The notes: generated by a model not told the origin, from the sequence alone. Positions 26,481 through 35,527 are shown, numbered from the stretch's first letter. The stretch is 46,373 nt of DNA from Rhodomicrobium sp. R_RK_3 (GCF_002198715.1 NZ_MWLK01000004.1:1-46373); one strand, 5' to 3'. Program-made: numbers and translations.

Positions 26481-27719
26481 CTAGGCCAGCTCCCCCTTCA
26501 GCAGCTTCGGCAGCTCGCCGGTCAGCCCGGCGGCCTCGCGCATGAAGAAGCCCTTCAGGCGGGGCATCCGGTCGACCATGCCGAGGCCGAGCTGGCGCAC
26601 CATGCGCAGCGGGCCGGAATCGTTGGCGAACAGGCGGTTCAGCGCGGCGGCGGTCATCGCGGCGGAGGCGCTGTCGAAGCGGCGCCAGCGCTCGTAACGC
26701 TCCAAGACCGTCAGGTCGCCCGGATCGAGGCCGAGGCGGGCGCCGTCGACCAGCACTTCGGTCAGGGCGGCGGCGTCCTTCAGGCCGTGATTGAGGCCCT
26801 GTCCGGCGATCCAGTGCAGGCCGTGCGCGGCATCGCCCGCCAGCGCGATGCGCGGCTTCACGAAGCCCCGCGACAGCGTCATGCTCAGCGGGAAGGACGA
26901 GAGTTTCCCCACGATCGACAGCCGGCCGAGCCGCCCGCCCATGCGCTTTTCGATCTCGGCGAGTGCCCCGGCCTCGTCCAGCGCCAGGATGCGGCGCGCC
27001 ACATCCGCCCGCTCGGTCCAGACCAGCGAGCAGCGGTTGTCGACCATCGGCAGGATGGCGAAGGGGCCGGAGGGCAGGAAATGCTGCACCGCGCGGCCGT
27101 CATGCGGCTTTTCATGCGCGATGGTGCCGACGATGGCGAGCTGGTCGGATTTCCATTCGACGATCTTGAATCCCGCCATCTTGCGCAGCGCCGAGCGCTG
27201 GCCGTCGGCGGCGACGATGAAATTGGCGATGAGCTTCCGGCCGCTGGCCAGGGTGACGGTGGCGCTCGCCTCCGCGATGTCGATGGCGGCGATGGTCTCC
27301 GGCGCCAGGATGGTGATGTCGGCGACGGTCTCGGCGGCGGCGTAGAGGGCGCGGCGCAGGATGGCGTTTTCCACGATGAACGCCGTCGCGCCGTCTTCTT
27401 CGGTCGCGGTGTCGAAATTCAAGAGCACCGAGCGGATGGGGATTTCCAGCTTGCTGTCGGTGATGTCGATGGCGGTGACGGCTTGCGCGTCGGCGGCGAT
27501 CGCCTGCCAGACGCCGAGCGCTTCGAGCATGTGCTTGGCGGCGGCGGTCAGCGCCACCGAGCGGCCGTCGAAACCGCCCGCGCGCGCCTCGCTGACCGGC
27601 ATCCGCTCGACGACGGCGATGCGGAAGGTGCCCGGCGCGGATTTGGCGAGGCCCAGCGCGAGCGCCAGCCCGACAAAGCTGCCTCCGCCGACGATCACGT
27701 CATATCTCTGGCTATCCAT
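26481..27719 (-). CDS. FAD-dependent ubiquinone biosynthesis hydroxylase (UbiH/UbiF/Coq6 family)
   Basis: A 412-residue flavoprotein monooxygenase. An N-terminal dinucleotide-binding motif (VIVGGGSFVGLALALGLAKS, residues 7-27), the mid-protein VAADGQRSALRKMAG and the FAD-ribityl motif ALAGDAAHGLHWIAGQGLNHGLKDAAALTEVL define the UbiH/UbiF/VisC/COQ6 family, which hydroxylates the quinone ring. Which ring position is used cannot be told, since alphaproteobacteria use variable sets (UbiH, UbiL, UbiM). AAGGAG lies 8 nt before the ATG. It is divergent from tesB across a 315-bp repeat-bearing region. Confidence 0.88.
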   Translation of the reverse strand: MDSQRYDVIVGGGSFVGLALALGLAKSAPGTFRIAVVERMPVSEARAGGFDGRSVALTAAAKHMLEALGVWQAIAADAQAVTAIDITDSKLEIPIRSVLLNFDTATEEDGATAFIVENAILRRALYAAAETVADITILAPETIAAIDIAEASATVTLASGRKLIANFIVAADGQRSALRKMAGFKIVEWKSDQLAIVGTIAHEKPHDGRAVQHFLPSGPFAILPMVDNRCSLVWTERADVARRILALDEAGALAEIEKRMGGRLGRLSIVGKLSSFPLSMTLSRGFVKPRIALAGDAAHGLHWIAGQGLNHGLKDAAALTEVLVDGARLGLDPGDLTVLERYERWRRFDSASAAMTAAALNRLFANDSGPLRMVRQLGLGMVDRMPRLKGFFMREAAGLTGELPKLLKGELA

Positions 27720-27746
27720 CGCGCCGTCTCCTTTTGGCCGGATGCA

Positions 27747-27795
27747 CTAGAGCGGGATGAGGAAAAGTGGGCGGCTTTCCGCTCGTCATCCCGGC
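27747..27795. repeat. Dispersed palindromic repeat, CTAGAGCGGGATGA type
   Basis: Starts CTAGAGCGGGATGAGGAAAAG. Outer arms CGGGATGA (27753-27760) and TCATCCCG (27786-27793), inner arms GGAAA and TTTCC. This closely matches a repeat common between genes in many Hyphomicrobiales (recalled, not searched). The GTCATCCCGG end matches the repeat at 91-120. Confidence 0.6.
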
Positions 27796-27806
27796 CTAAT
27801 GTAAGA

Positions 27807-27861
27807 ATAGATCACTGTTCATGATTTTGGATTGATACAATCCAAAATCATCGTGATCTAT
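27807..27861. repeat. Nested perfect inverted repeat (ATGATTTTGGATTG)
   Basis: Inner arms of 14 bp, ATGATTTTGGATTG (27821-27834) and CAATCCAAAATCAT (27838-27851), around ATA. Outer arms of 9 bp, ATAGATCAC (27807-27815) and GTGATCTAT (27853-27861), are separated from the inner ones by 5 and 1 nt. A 23-bp, AT-rich structure in a GC-rich genome, between the divergent ubiH-family and tesB promoters. Could be an operator or, more likely next to the repeat at 27747, part of a dispersed element. Confidence 0.7.
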
Positions 27862-28034
27862 GGACCGCCGCGCCGACCGGGGAAAGCGCGCCGCTTGCCG
27901 CGTGGCCGCGCATTCAATTCCGCCTGGCGAACGGTGCCGGGCGCCCGGTTCCTTACCGCTTGACAGCGGGCGGACGGTCCGGCTCTCCTTTACGGTCAAA
28001 ACCCTGAAGAATCTTGCAAAGCGGGCGGGAAAGC

Positions 28035-28889
28035 ATGAATCCGGACGTGACCGGCCTCGTCTCGGTCCTCGACCTCGAACAGCTCGAGGTCAATCTGTTC
28101 CGCGGCTACAGCCCGCAGAACAACTGGAAGCGCGTGTTCGGCGGCCAGGTGGTCGGGCAGGCGATGGTGGCCGCCGCGCGCACGGTCGAGGACCGGCTGG
28201 CGCATTCGCTGCATTGCTATTTCCTGCTCGGCGGTGACCCGAAAGTGCCGATCATCTTCGAGGTCGACCGCATCCGCGACGGCTCCAGCTTCACGACCCG
28301 CAATGTCGTCGCCATCCAGCACGGCGCGGCGATTTTTTCCATGAGCGTCTCCTTCCACAAGCAGGAGACCGGCTTCTCGCATCAGATCAGGATGCCCGTG
28401 GTGCCGGGGCCGGACGAATTGCCGACCGAGGAAGAGATGAAGAATGCCGTGCCGCCGAACATGCGCGGCTTCTGGGAATTGCAGCGGCCGATCGAGCTGC
28501 GCCCCGTCAGCCTCGACCGCTACCTCTCGCCCGAGACCGCCGACCCGGAGCAGCGCATCTGGTTCCGCACCAAGGGCGCGCTGCCGGACGACAAGAAGCT
28601 GCATCAATGCGCGCTGGCCTATGCCTCGGACTTCACGCTGCTGAGCGCCGGGCTGGTGCCGCACGCCCGCCGGCCGTTCGACCCGGCGCTGATGATGGCG
28701 AGCCTCGACCACGCGGTCTGGTTCCACCGCGATTTCCGCGCCGATGAATGGCTGCTCTACGTCCAGGACAGCCCGTCCGCCGAGGGCGCGCGGGTGTTCT
28801 GCCGTGGCAGCATCTTCAGCCGCGACGGCGTGCTGGTCGCCTCGGTGGCGCAGGAGGGACTGGTGCGGGTGCGGCGGGATCAGGGCTAG
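28035..28889 (+). CDS. tesB: Acyl-CoA thioesterase II
   Basis: A 284-residue double hot-dog thioesterase hydrolysing acyl-CoA to free fatty acid and CoA. Signatures: LEVNLFRGYSPQNNWKRVFGGQVVGQAM, SLHCYFLLGGDPKVPIIFEVDRIRDGSSF, FSMSVSFHK, ASDFTLLSAGL (catalytic Asp), SLDHAVWFH and SVAQEGLVR (catalytic Gln). Length is that of TesB. A TTG opens the frame at 28014, but the ATG at 28035 preceded by GGGAAAG is the sensible start. It complements the fad operon by relieving acyl-CoA build-up; no operon partner. Confidence 0.93.
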   Translation: MNPDVTGLVSVLDLEQLEVNLFRGYSPQNNWKRVFGGQVVGQAMVAAARTVEDRLAHSLHCYFLLGGDPKVPIIFEVDRIRDGSSFTTRNVVAIQHGAAIFSMSVSFHKQETGFSHQIRMPVVPGPDELPTEEEMKNAVPPNMRGFWELQRPIELRPVSLDRYLSPETADPEQRIWFRTKGALPDDKKLHQCALAYASDFTLLSAGLVPHARRPFDPALMMASLDHAVWFHRDFRADEWLLYVQDSPSAEGARVFCRGSIFSRDGVLVASVAQEGLVRVRRDQG

Positions 28890-28935
28890 CGTGGGAGCGG
28901 CTTGGAAGAGCCCATAATCAATTCGCAGCCGAGTT

Positions 28936-28955
28936 CCCTCTCCCATGGGAGAGGG
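28936..28955. repeat. Perfect 20-bp palindrome after tesB
   Basis: CCCTCTCCCATGGGAGAGGG, fully self-complementary, 46 bp beyond the tesB stop and between the convergent tesB and lipoprotein genes. Sister of the copy at 17951-17969. No T-tract, so a factor-assisted transcription stop or an inert dispersed repeat are both possible. Confidence 0.6.
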
Positions 28956-29003
28956 CAAGGCGGCAAGGACCAGCACACGTCTTCCAACCAGACCGATCCC
29001 GGT

Positions 29004-29903
29004 TTAGTCGCCTTCCCTCAGGAGATCGATCTGCCTGCGATTTTGCAGGGTGCGCAGAACCGAGGCTTTGGCATCGTCGGAGTCGCCGGGCTGGACGGCC
29101 TGGCTGCGCGATCGCGCCACGCGCTCGCTCGTCGGCTTGTCGACGGGCGGAGCGCTCAGGGCGACCGTCACGCTATGCACGTCGAAGCGCGTCGCTTCGA
29201 ATTTCGCCGAAGCCTGGGTCAGCCGGAAATCATGGGTCACCGGCCGCAGCGTGACGCTCGGGGTCACCGACCCGTCATAGCTCGTCGAGAAGGTCAATTT
29301 GTCGGTGAACGAATAGACGTCGCGCTTGCTGGTACCCGGATTGACGAAGACCGGGGAAAGCCCCGCGAGGCGAATGAAAGTTTCGACCACCTCGTTCATG
29401 CCGACCTCTCCCGTCACCGGGTATTTCCAGTTCTCCCTGCCCGGCTCGCATTTCAGGCTGGTATCGGAGAGCAATTCGTCGAAGCGTTCGGCGAGGTCGA
29501 AATCCCGCTTCGCCTGCCGCTTTTTTGTCTCCCCGCCGCCGACTCCGAGAGAGAAGCTGCCGTTTGAAAACGGGAAGTTGAATGATGTGCTCGCCTCGGT
29601 GCCATCGGATTCGAAAATGTCGAACTGGAACGTATAGCCGATCGCGGCGTCGCGCAGGCCCGGCTTGATGAGGCGCGAGACCCGCTCCGGCCTCAATGGG
29701 GCCGAGCCATGCTCGTCGTCACGCAGCTTGGCGAAATTGTCCGGGGTCAGCGCGAAGGTCTTGATCGCCTGCCGCGATTCGCAACGGATGCGCTGCACGA
29801 TTTCGAAAGTATCGGATCGTGAAAAATCCTCCGGACGTGGATGAATGGCGCAGCCTGAAAATGCCACAGCGGCGCCCATGCCGATCAATACAGCGCAGCG
29901 CAT
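29004..29903 (-). CDS. Unrecognised putative lipoprotein
   Basis: A 299-residue protein I do not recognise. The N-terminus (MRCAVLIGMGAAVAFSGCAIHP) is a lipoprotein-type signal with the acceptor Cys at residue 18 and a slightly irregular lipobox (FSGC), so it is probably anchored in the periplasm or outer membrane. The rest is soluble with alternating strands (TFQFDIFESDGTEASTSFNFPFSNGSFSLGVGGG; VTPSVTLRPVTHDFRLTQAS). GAGG precedes the ATG. Base composition is lower in GC than its neighbours and the flanking gap is AT-rich, hinting at a separate origin. No partner gene is evident. Confidence 0.75.
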   Translation of the reverse strand: MRCAVLIGMGAAVAFSGCAIHPRPEDFSRSDTFEIVQRIRCESRQAIKTFALTPDNFAKLRDDEHGSAPLRPERVSRLIKPGLRDAAIGYTFQFDIFESDGTEASTSFNFPFSNGSFSLGVGGGETKKRQAKRDFDLAERFDELLSDTSLKCEPGRENWKYPVTGEVGMNEVVETFIRLAGLSPVFVNPGTSKRDVYSFTDKLTFSTSYDGSVTPSVTLRPVTHDFRLTQASAKFEATRFDVHSVTVALSAPPVDKPTSERVARSRSQAVQPGDSDDAKASVLRTLQNRRQIDLLREGD

Positions 29904-30207
29904 GTCAACCTCGATGAAATTGCGTAGCCGGTATGGGACTTGAATGAATCTACATGCGTGAATGCAGCGACTGGGTCGCCCACGTCCTAATTAATTCAAA
30001 TTTTACTTAAATACAGAGAATTGCCGCGAAGCTGACGCAGTAAGCGCCATTTGCAGTGAGACTGATGCATTTTGAACAATATCTTTGTGTCAAAACGCAC
30101 TATTACTCGGCCATCGCTGTTCATTGCGAGCACATAGAAAGTGTGCTCGCCGCCAAGGCCAGATCATTTGCGAAGATGTCAGGATGCGCGGCACCGCCCT
30201 GGGCGAT
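29904..30207. other. AT-rich intergenic region downstream of carA
   Basis: About 300 bases, noticeably AT-rich (TTAATTCAAATTTTACTTAAATA around 29991-30014), with probable promoter sequence for the lipoprotein gene. A perfect hairpin with 9-bp arms, GCGAGCACA (30126-30134) and TGTGCTCGC (30142-30150), lies 58 bp past the carA stop and may end carA transcription, though no U-tract follows. No coding sequence recognised. Confidence 0.5.
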
Positions 30208-31491
30208 CTACTCCGCGACCGGCTCCAGATCCCGCTCCCTGCGGATATGGTTGATAAAGCGCCGGAACAGGTAATGGCTGTCCTGCGGACCCGGCGAGGC
30301 TTCCGGGTGGTATTGCACGGAAAACACCGGGCGGTCGGTCAGGCGCAGGCCGCAATTGGAGCCGTCGAACAGCGACACATGCGTCTCCTCGACACCGAGC
30401 GGGAAGCTGTCGCGGTCGACGGTAAAGCCATGATTCATCGAGGTGATTTCCACCTTGCCGGTGGTGAAGTCCTTGACCGGATGGTTGGCGCCGTGATGGC
30501 CCTGATGCATCTTGCGCGTCTTGGCGCCGAGCGCCAGCGCCAGCAATTGATGGCCGAGGCAAATCCCGAACACCGGTTTGCCCGAGCCGACGAGCTTGCG
30601 GATGGCGGGCACGGCGTAGTCGCTCATGGCAGCAGGATCGCCGGGGCCGTTCGAGAGGAAGACGCCGTCGGGATCCCGGGCCAGCACATCCTCGGCGGTG
30701 GCGGTCGCGGGCAGCACCGTGACCTTGCAGCCGGCGGTCGCGAGGCAGCGCAAAATGTTGCGCTTCATGCCGTAATCGATGGCGACGACGTGGAAGTCGG
30801 GCTTCTCCTGCCGGCCGTAGCCTTCGTCCCAGACCCAGGCGGTCTCGTCCCAGCTATAGCTCTGGCCGGCGGTGACGACCTTGGCGAGGTCCATCCCCTC
30901 GATGCCCGGCCAGGCGCGCGCCTCCGCCTTCAGCGCATCGATGTCGAAGTCGCCGGAGGGTTCATGGGCGATGACGGCGTTCGGCATGCCCTTCTCGCGG
31001 ATGAGGCTGGTCAGGGCGCGGGTGTCGACGCCGCAAATGCCGATGATGCCGCGCGATTTCAGCCAGGCATCGAAATGCTGCATGGCGCGGTAATTGGACG
31101 GACCGGTGATGTTGGCGCGCAGCACGCAGCCGCGCACGCCCGAGGCCGCCGCGAGATTGGCGGTCTCCATATCGTCGGGATTGGCGCCGACATTGCCGAT
31201 ATGGGGGAAGGTGAAGGTGATGATCTGGCCGGCATAGGAGGGATCGGTCAGGATTTCCTCATAGCCCGTCATCGCCGTGTTGAAGCACAGCTCGCCGACC
31301 GCATGGCCGGTCGCGCCGAGGCCGAAGCCTTGCAGCACGGTGCCATCGGCAAGGATGAGCTTGGCGGTGAAGACCGGCTCCTTCCAACTGTCGCAAGGGG
31401 CGCGTCTCATGGGTGCAAAAACCGTATCGCTGAAGAGGGACAATGGGGCATCGCCCGAAACCTGACCTTGACCGGCGTCATCGCTCGACAT
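30208..31491 (-). CDS. carA: Carbamoyl-phosphate synthase small subunit
   Basis: A 427-residue glutaminase subunit that releases ammonia from glutamine for carbamoyl phosphate (arginine and pyrimidine synthesis). Signatures: [61 protein letters not shown] and the class I amidotransferase site GICLGHQ (nucleophile C311) with QYHPE (H395, E397). ATG at 31491 has AGAGG 5 nt upstream; another ATG three bases earlier and further upstream in-frame starts exist. Even so the N-terminus carries about 35 residues before the conserved core, more than usual. carB is not adjacent, so the subunits are encoded at separate loci, as often in this order. Confidence 0.93.
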   Translation of the reverse strand: MSSDDAGQGQVSGDAPLSLFSDTVFAPMRRAPCDSWKEPVFTAKLILADGTVLQGFGLGATGHAVGELCFNTAMTGYEEILTDPSYAGQIITFTFPHIGNVGANPDDMETANLAAASGVRGCVLRANITGPSNYRAMQHFDAWLKSRGIIGICGVDTRALTSLIREKGMPNAVIAHEPSGDFDIDALKAEARAWPGIEGMDLAKVVTAGQSYSWDETAWVWDEGYGRQEKPDFHVVAIDYGMKRNILRCLATAGCKVTVLPATATAEDVLARDPDGVFLSNGPGDPAAMSDYAVPAIRKLVGSGKPVFGICLGHQLLALALGAKTRKMHQGHHGANHPVKDFTTGKVEITSMNHGFTVDRDSFPLGVEETHVSLFDGSNCGLRLTDRPVFSVQYHPEASPGPQDSHYLFRRFINHIRRERDLEPVAE

Positions 31492-31494
31492 CAT

Positions 31495-31908
31495 GCCTCT
31501 TCCATGGGGCCGCGGGGTTGCGGGAGCGGCCCGGCTCAAGTCAGTCGCAACCTGGGCTCGCTTTAGCCAAGGCTGCCTTAACCGCCGATGAAGCGCGCAG
31601 CCAATTCGCGCGCGAGGCGGCATGATTTCGACCCGCGTCGGCGGGTTTCGTATTCGCGAAGCTTGCTGTGGGATCGTGGATCTTTCGGCGCAGCGAAAGT
31701 GGTGAGTTTTCTAGCCGGAGTCAATGCGTCGCGCAATATGACGCGTTTCTACGGTGGAGCAGGCGGCAGATCTTGAGATGCGGGCGGAAGTTCTATCTTC
31801 GAGCCCGGCATCGCGCCGGCCAGCCGCCACCGGCTCGCATTACGACGTATTCATCCTAAGACGTGAGGCGGGAGGCCCCGGCTTTGCAGCCGGGGTGGCG
31901 ATTCGGCG
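31495..31908. other. Intergenic leader region of carA, with hairpins
   Basis: About 410 bases between hbd and carA. ACCCGC-GTCG-GCGGGT at 31631-31646 is a perfect hairpin about 140 nt upstream of the carA start, so it would be in a long leader or in the promoter region. The 31660-31800 stretch is AT-richer. No gene recognised; the in-frame upward extension of carA (31494-31623) has no family similarity. Confidence 0.45.
31876..31895 (-). terminator. GC-rich hairpin, possible end of the etfBA-hbd transcript or start of the carA leader
   Basis: CCCCGGCT-TTGC-AGCCGGGG: perfect 8-bp stem and 4-nt loop, 14 bp upstream of the hbd stop coordinate on the low side, that is, within about 35 bp of the hbd 3' end at 31909. 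No T-tract on the minus strand, so intrinsic termination is uncertain. Confidence 0.35.
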
Positions 31909-32850
31909 CTAGCGCGTCGGCACCGGAACCTTGCCGCGATAGTCGTAGAAGCCGCGCTGGGTCTTGCGGCCGAGCCAGCCGGCCTCGACATATTTCACCA
32001 GCAGCGGGCAGGGCCGGTATTTCGAATCGGCCAGACCCTCGTAGAGCACCTGCATCACCGACAGGCAGGTATCCAGCCCGATGAAATCGGCGAGCTGCAA
32101 AGGCCCCATCGGATGGTTGGCGCCGAGGCGCATGGCGGTGTCGATGGCCTCGACATTGCCGACGCCTTCATAGAGCGTATAGACCGCCTCGTTAATCATC
32201 GGCAGCAAAATGCGGTTGACCATGAAGGCCGGGAAATCTTCCGAGACGGCGATGGTCTTGCCCAGACTAGAGACGAATTCCCGCGCGATGGCGAAGGTGG
32301 CTTCCTCCGTCGCGATGCCGCGGATCATCTCGACCAGATCCATCAGCGGCACCGGATTCATGAAATGCATGCCGATGAAGCGCTCGGGACGGTCGGTCGC
32401 GGCGGCAAGGCGCGTGATCGAGATCGAGGAGGTGTTGGTGGCGAGGATCGCCTCTGGCTTCAGATGCGGGCAGAGCGCCTGGAAGATGCGGCGCTTGACG
32501 TCCTCGTCCTCGGTGGCGGCCTCGATGACGAGGTCCATGTCGCCGAAATCCTCCAGCGATGGCGCATAGCGGATGCGGGCGAGCGCCTGGCTGCGCTCGT
32601 CCTCGGTCAGCTTTCCGCGCGAGATCTGGCGGGCCATGTGGCCGTTGATCGTGGCCATGGCGGCCGCGACGCGTTCTTCGGAGAGGTCGTTGATGGCGAC
32701 ATCATAGCCGGCGAGCGAGATCACATGGGCGATGCCGTTGCCCATCTGGCCGGCGCCGATGATGCCGATGGTCCGGATGCCTGCATTGGAGACGCCGGGA
32801 CCGGAGGGCTGGCGGCTGGCGGTCGGGGGATGAGTTTCCATATTGGTCAT
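31909..32850 (-). CDS. hbd: 3-hydroxybutyryl-CoA dehydrogenase
   Basis: A 313-residue NAD(P)-dependent dehydrogenase interconverting acetoacetyl-CoA and 3-hydroxybutyryl-CoA. Rossmann motif GIIGAGQMGNGIAHV (about 29-43), NTSSISITRLAA, FIGMHFMNPVPLMDLVEMI (catalytic His), FMVNRILLPMINEAVY and MGPLQLADFIGLDTCLSVM. About 25 residues precede the normal start, ending in SNAGIRTIG; a start at a later codon is possible. It lies downstream of etfB-etfA (27-bp gap) in the same direction and is probably co-transcribed. Role in butyrate, PHB or crotonyl-CoA metabolism cannot be separated by sequence. Confidence 0.92.
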   Translation of the reverse strand: MTNMETHPPTASRQPSGPGVSNAGIRTIGIIGAGQMGNGIAHVISLAGYDVAINDLSEERVAAAMATINGHMARQISRGKLTEDERSQALARIRYAPSLEDFGDMDLVIEAATEDEDVKRRIFQALCPHLKPEAILATNTSSISITRLAAATDRPERFIGMHFMNPVPLMDLVEMIRGIATEEATFAIAREFVSSLGKTIAVSEDFPAFMVNRILLPMINEAVYTLYEGVGNVEAIDTAMRLGANHPMGPLQLADFIGLDTCLSVMQVLYEGLADSKYRPCPLLVKYVEAGWLGRKTQRGFYDYRGKVPVPTR

Positions 32851-32877
32851 ATTCCGCCTCGAGGGGTTTATCCCGGC

Positions 32878-33822
32878 TTAAAGTCCCGCTTTCGTCAGTT
32901 CCGCCTCAAGCTCCGGCAGCGCCTGAAACAGGTCCGCGACGAGCCCGTAATCCGCGACCTGGAAGATCGGGGCCTCCTCGTCCTTGTTGATCGCGACGAT
33001 GATTTTTGCATCCTTCATGCCGGCCAGATGCTGAATGGCGCCCGAAATGCCGACCGCGATATAGAGCTCGGGGGCGACGATCTTTCCGGTCTGGCCGACC
33101 TGGTAATCGTTGGGCACATAGCCGGCATCGACGGCGGCGCGGCTGGCGCCGATGGCGGCGCCGAGCTTGTCGGCGATCTTTTCGATCAGCTTGAAATTGT
33201 CGCCGGACTGCATGCCGCGACCGCCCGAGATGATGATGCGCGCGGCGGTCAGTTCGGGACGGTCGGATGAGGAGAGCTCGGCGCTTTCGAATTTGGACAG
33301 GCCGAGCGGCGCGGGCGCGGCGATGGTCTCGATGACCGCCGATCCGCCATCGGGCGCGGCGGCGAAGGCGGGCGCGCGCACGGTGATAACCAGTTTCAGG
33401 CCCTCAGGCGCCTCGACGGTCTGGATGGCATTGCCGGCATAGATCGGGCGGGCAAAGCGGCGCGGCCCATCGACGGCGATGATCTCGGAGATTTGGGGCA
33501 CGTCGAGCTGAGCGGCGACGCGCGGCATGAAATTCTTGGTGGTGGTGGTCGCCGGGGCGAGCAGCACGTCGTAATTGGCCATCAGCGGGGTGACGAGTGC
33601 GGCGAATTCCTCGGCCAGATCCTCGCCGAGATGATCGGCCTCGGCGATCAGCACCTTGCGCACGCCGGCGAGCTTGGCCGCGCCCTCCGCTGCAGCGCCG
33701 CAATTCTTGCCGGCGACGAGGATGTCGATCTCACCGCCGATGGCTTTGGCGGCGGTCAGCGCCTTGGCCGTCGCGGGCGCGAGGGCGGATTGAATATGGT
33801 CGGCAAATAGCAGGATCGACAT
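32878..33822 (-). CDS. etfA: Electron transfer flavoprotein, alpha subunit
   Basis: A 314-residue FAD-binding subunit of ETF, which carries electrons from acyl-CoA dehydrogenases such as FadE to ETF:ubiquinone oxidoreductase. The C-terminal FAD domain is clear: [70 protein letters not shown]. Its ATG overlaps the etfB stop by one nucleotide (TGATG), giving matched expression of the two subunits. Confidence 0.95.
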   Translation of the reverse strand: MSILLFADHIQSALAPATAKALTAAKAIGGEIDILVAGKNCGAAAEGAAKLAGVRKVLIAEADHLGEDLAEEFAALVTPLMANYDVLLAPATTTTKNFMPRVAAQLDVPQISEIIAVDGPRRFARPIYAGNAIQTVEAPEGLKLVITVRAPAFAAAPDGGSAVIETIAAPAPLGLSKFESAELSSSDRPELTAARIIISGGRGMQSGDNFKLIEKIADKLGAAIGASRAAVDAGYVPNDYQVGQTGKIVAPELYIAVGISGAIQHLAGMKDAKIIVAINKDEEAPIFQVADYGLVADLFQALPELEAELTKAGL

Positions 33823-34568
33823 CAGATCACTCCCGCGTCGTGAAGTTTCGACACCAGTTCGGCGACGCTCGTGACCTTGACGCCGGCCTTGCGCGCGCCC
33901 GGCTCGGAGGTCTTCACGACTTTCAGCCGCGGCTCCAGATCGATGCCGAGGCTGGCGGGATCGATTTCAGCGAGAGGCTTGGACTTGGCCTTCATGATGT
34001 TCGGCAGCGAGGCGTAGCGCGGCTCGTTGAGGCGCAGGTCGGTGGTCAGCACGGCGGGCAGCTTCAGCGTCAGCGTCTGGAGGCCGCCATCGATCTCGCG
34101 GGTGATGCGCAGCGCGCCGTCGGCGGGGACGACTTTTGAGGCGAAGGTGCCCTGCGGCCAGCCCAGCAGGCCGGCCAGCATCTGCCCGGTCTGAGCGGCA
34201 TCGTCGTCGATGGCCTGCTTGCCGAGGATGATGATGTCGGGCTTTTCCTGCTCTGCAACATGCTTCAGGATCTTGGCGACCGTCAGCGGCTCGACGGCGA
34301 TGTCGGTCTTCACCAGGATGGCCCGGTCGGCGCCCATGGCGAGAGCGGTCCGCAATGTCTCCTGCGCCTTTTGCGGTCCGATGGAGACGGCGATGACTTC
34401 CTTGGCGGCGCCGGATTCGCGCAGCCGCAAAGCTTCCTCGATCGCGATTTCATCAAACGGATTCATCGACATCTTGACATTGGCCGTGTCGACGCCCGAC
34501 CCGTCCGCTTTCAGCCGGATCTTGACGTTATAGTCGACGACTCGCTTGACCGGGACCAGGATCTTCAT
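33822..34568 (-). CDS. etfB: Electron transfer flavoprotein, beta subunit
   Basis: A 248-residue AMP-binding subunit of ETF. Signatures: [81 protein letters not shown] and the C-terminal [11 protein letters not shown]. It is the first gene of etfB-etfA-hbd. A perfect 16-bp inverted repeat lies 85 bp upstream (34653-34668). The rhomboid gene upstream is separated by about 170 bp, so etfB very likely has its own promoter. Confidence 0.95.
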   Translation of the reverse strand: MKILVPVKRVVDYNVKIRLKADGSGVDTANVKMSMNPFDEIAIEEALRLRESGAAKEVIAVSIGPQKAQETLRTALAMGADRAILVKTDIAVEPLTVAKILKHVAEQEKPDIIILGKQAIDDDAAQTGQMLAGLLGWPQGTFASKVVPADGALRITREIDGGLQTLTLKLPAVLTTDLRLNEPRYASLPNIMKAKSKPLAEIDPASLGIDLEPRLKVVKTSEPGARKAGVKVTSVAELVSKLHDAGVI

Positions 34569-34652
34569 TCACCGCGCCTCCCCGCGCGCCCAAAAACGCA
34601 TCATCCGGCCACGGTCGGTCGAACCCGGGCCGGGCCAGCGCTCTAGAGCTGG

Positions 34653-34668
34653 TTTCGCAACTGCGAAA
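34653..34668 (-). promoter_or_regulatory. Inverted repeat upstream of etfBA, possible operator
   Basis: TTTCGCAACTGCGAAA: 7-bp perfect arms and a 2-bp spacer, 85 bp upstream of the etfB start, inside the gap to the rhomboid gene. It is preceded by GCTCTAGAGC, another palindrome, at 34639-34648. It differs from the fadE operator at 6175, so the two catabolic operons would answer to different regulators. Unverified. Confidence 0.4.
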
Positions 34669-34735
34669 GAAATTTGAGGCTAATGCGGCGCCTTCGGTTA
34701 GTCAATGCACACAGAAGGCGCAGCTGCCTAGAAAA

Positions 34736-35494
34736 TCACGCCCGTTCCGCGCCGCGGCCGGACGGCGCCTCGCCCGGCTCGAGGCCGGTTGCGCGATTGA
34801 AGAGCTGCACGCCGGGCGCGCGCATGAACAGCACCAGCACCGCGCCGGCGATCAGCCCGCCAATATGCGCCCACCAGGCCGTGCCGCTGCCATCGTCGAA
34901 GATGACGCTGATGATTTGCAGCACGATCCAGAAGATCAGTGCAAACCCTGCGCTGACCCTCAGCGGAATGCGGAAGAAGGCCAGCACCCAGACCCTGACA
35001 TTGGGGTGCAGCATCAGGTAGGCGGCGATCACCCCTGCGACCGCGCCGCTGGCGCCGATCATCGGGACGTCGGAATTGTTGCTGACCAGGGCGTGGGTCA
35101 AACCGGCGAAGATGCCGCAGATCAGATAGAAGAACAGGAAGCGGACATGCCCCATGGCGTCCTCGACATTGTCGCCGAACACCCAGAGGAAGATCATATT
35201 GCCGGCCAGATGCAGGATATTGCCGTGCAGGAACATATAGGTGAGAAGCGTCAGGCCCTCGGGGATCCTCAAGGCGCCCGCGACCGGATGGACGACGGGC
35301 TGATTGAGAAAGCCCTGATGCACCAGCTCGGCCGGGACGACCGCGAAGGCGACCAGCGCTTCAGTGCTGACCGGGTAGAGCAGGCCCATCTGCAGGAGGA
35401 AGTAAACCGCGCAATTGGCCAGGATCAGACCCAGCGTCACCCATTGAAAGCGAATCCGCCTTACGGGATTCATATCCCATAAAGGTACAAACAT
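34736..35494 (-). CDS. Rhomboid family intramembrane serine protease
   Basis: A 252-residue integral membrane protease with six to seven helices. The catalytic pair is visible: Ser149 in IGASGAVAG (GxSG) and His210 in AWWAHIGGLIAG. The HGN-containing helix 2 segment YMFLHGNILHLAGNMIFLWVFGDNVED also fits. It cleaves within or near membrane helices of other proteins; the substrate is unknown. The ATG at 35494 has GGAGAAGG just upstream; the longer frame would start at a TTG. It lies 33 bp after the PduO-type gene in the same direction. Confidence 0.92.
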   Translation of the reverse strand: MFVPLWDMNPVRRIRFQWVTLGLILANCAVYFLLQMGLLYPVSTEALVAFAVVPAELVHQGFLNQPVVHPVAGALRIPEGLTLLTYMFLHGNILHLAGNMIFLWVFGDNVEDAMGHVRFLFFYLICGIFAGLTHALVSNNSDVPMIGASGAVAGVIAAYLMLHPNVRVWVLAFFRIPLRVSAGFALIFWIVLQIISVIFDDGSGTAWWAHIGGLIAGAVLVLFMRAPGVQLFNRATGLEPGEAPSGRGAERA

Positions 35495-35527
35495 CGGCCT
35501 TCTCCCCAATCCCTAAATACCCTGTCC

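Noticed and set aside
30085-31566. 493-codon plus-strand frame opposite carA
   Set aside because: Antisense to a gene with complete glutaminase signatures.
31495-31623. Longer CarA starting at 31623
   Set aside because: The extra 44 residues have no family likeness, while the ATG at 31491 has an AGAGG site at good spacing.
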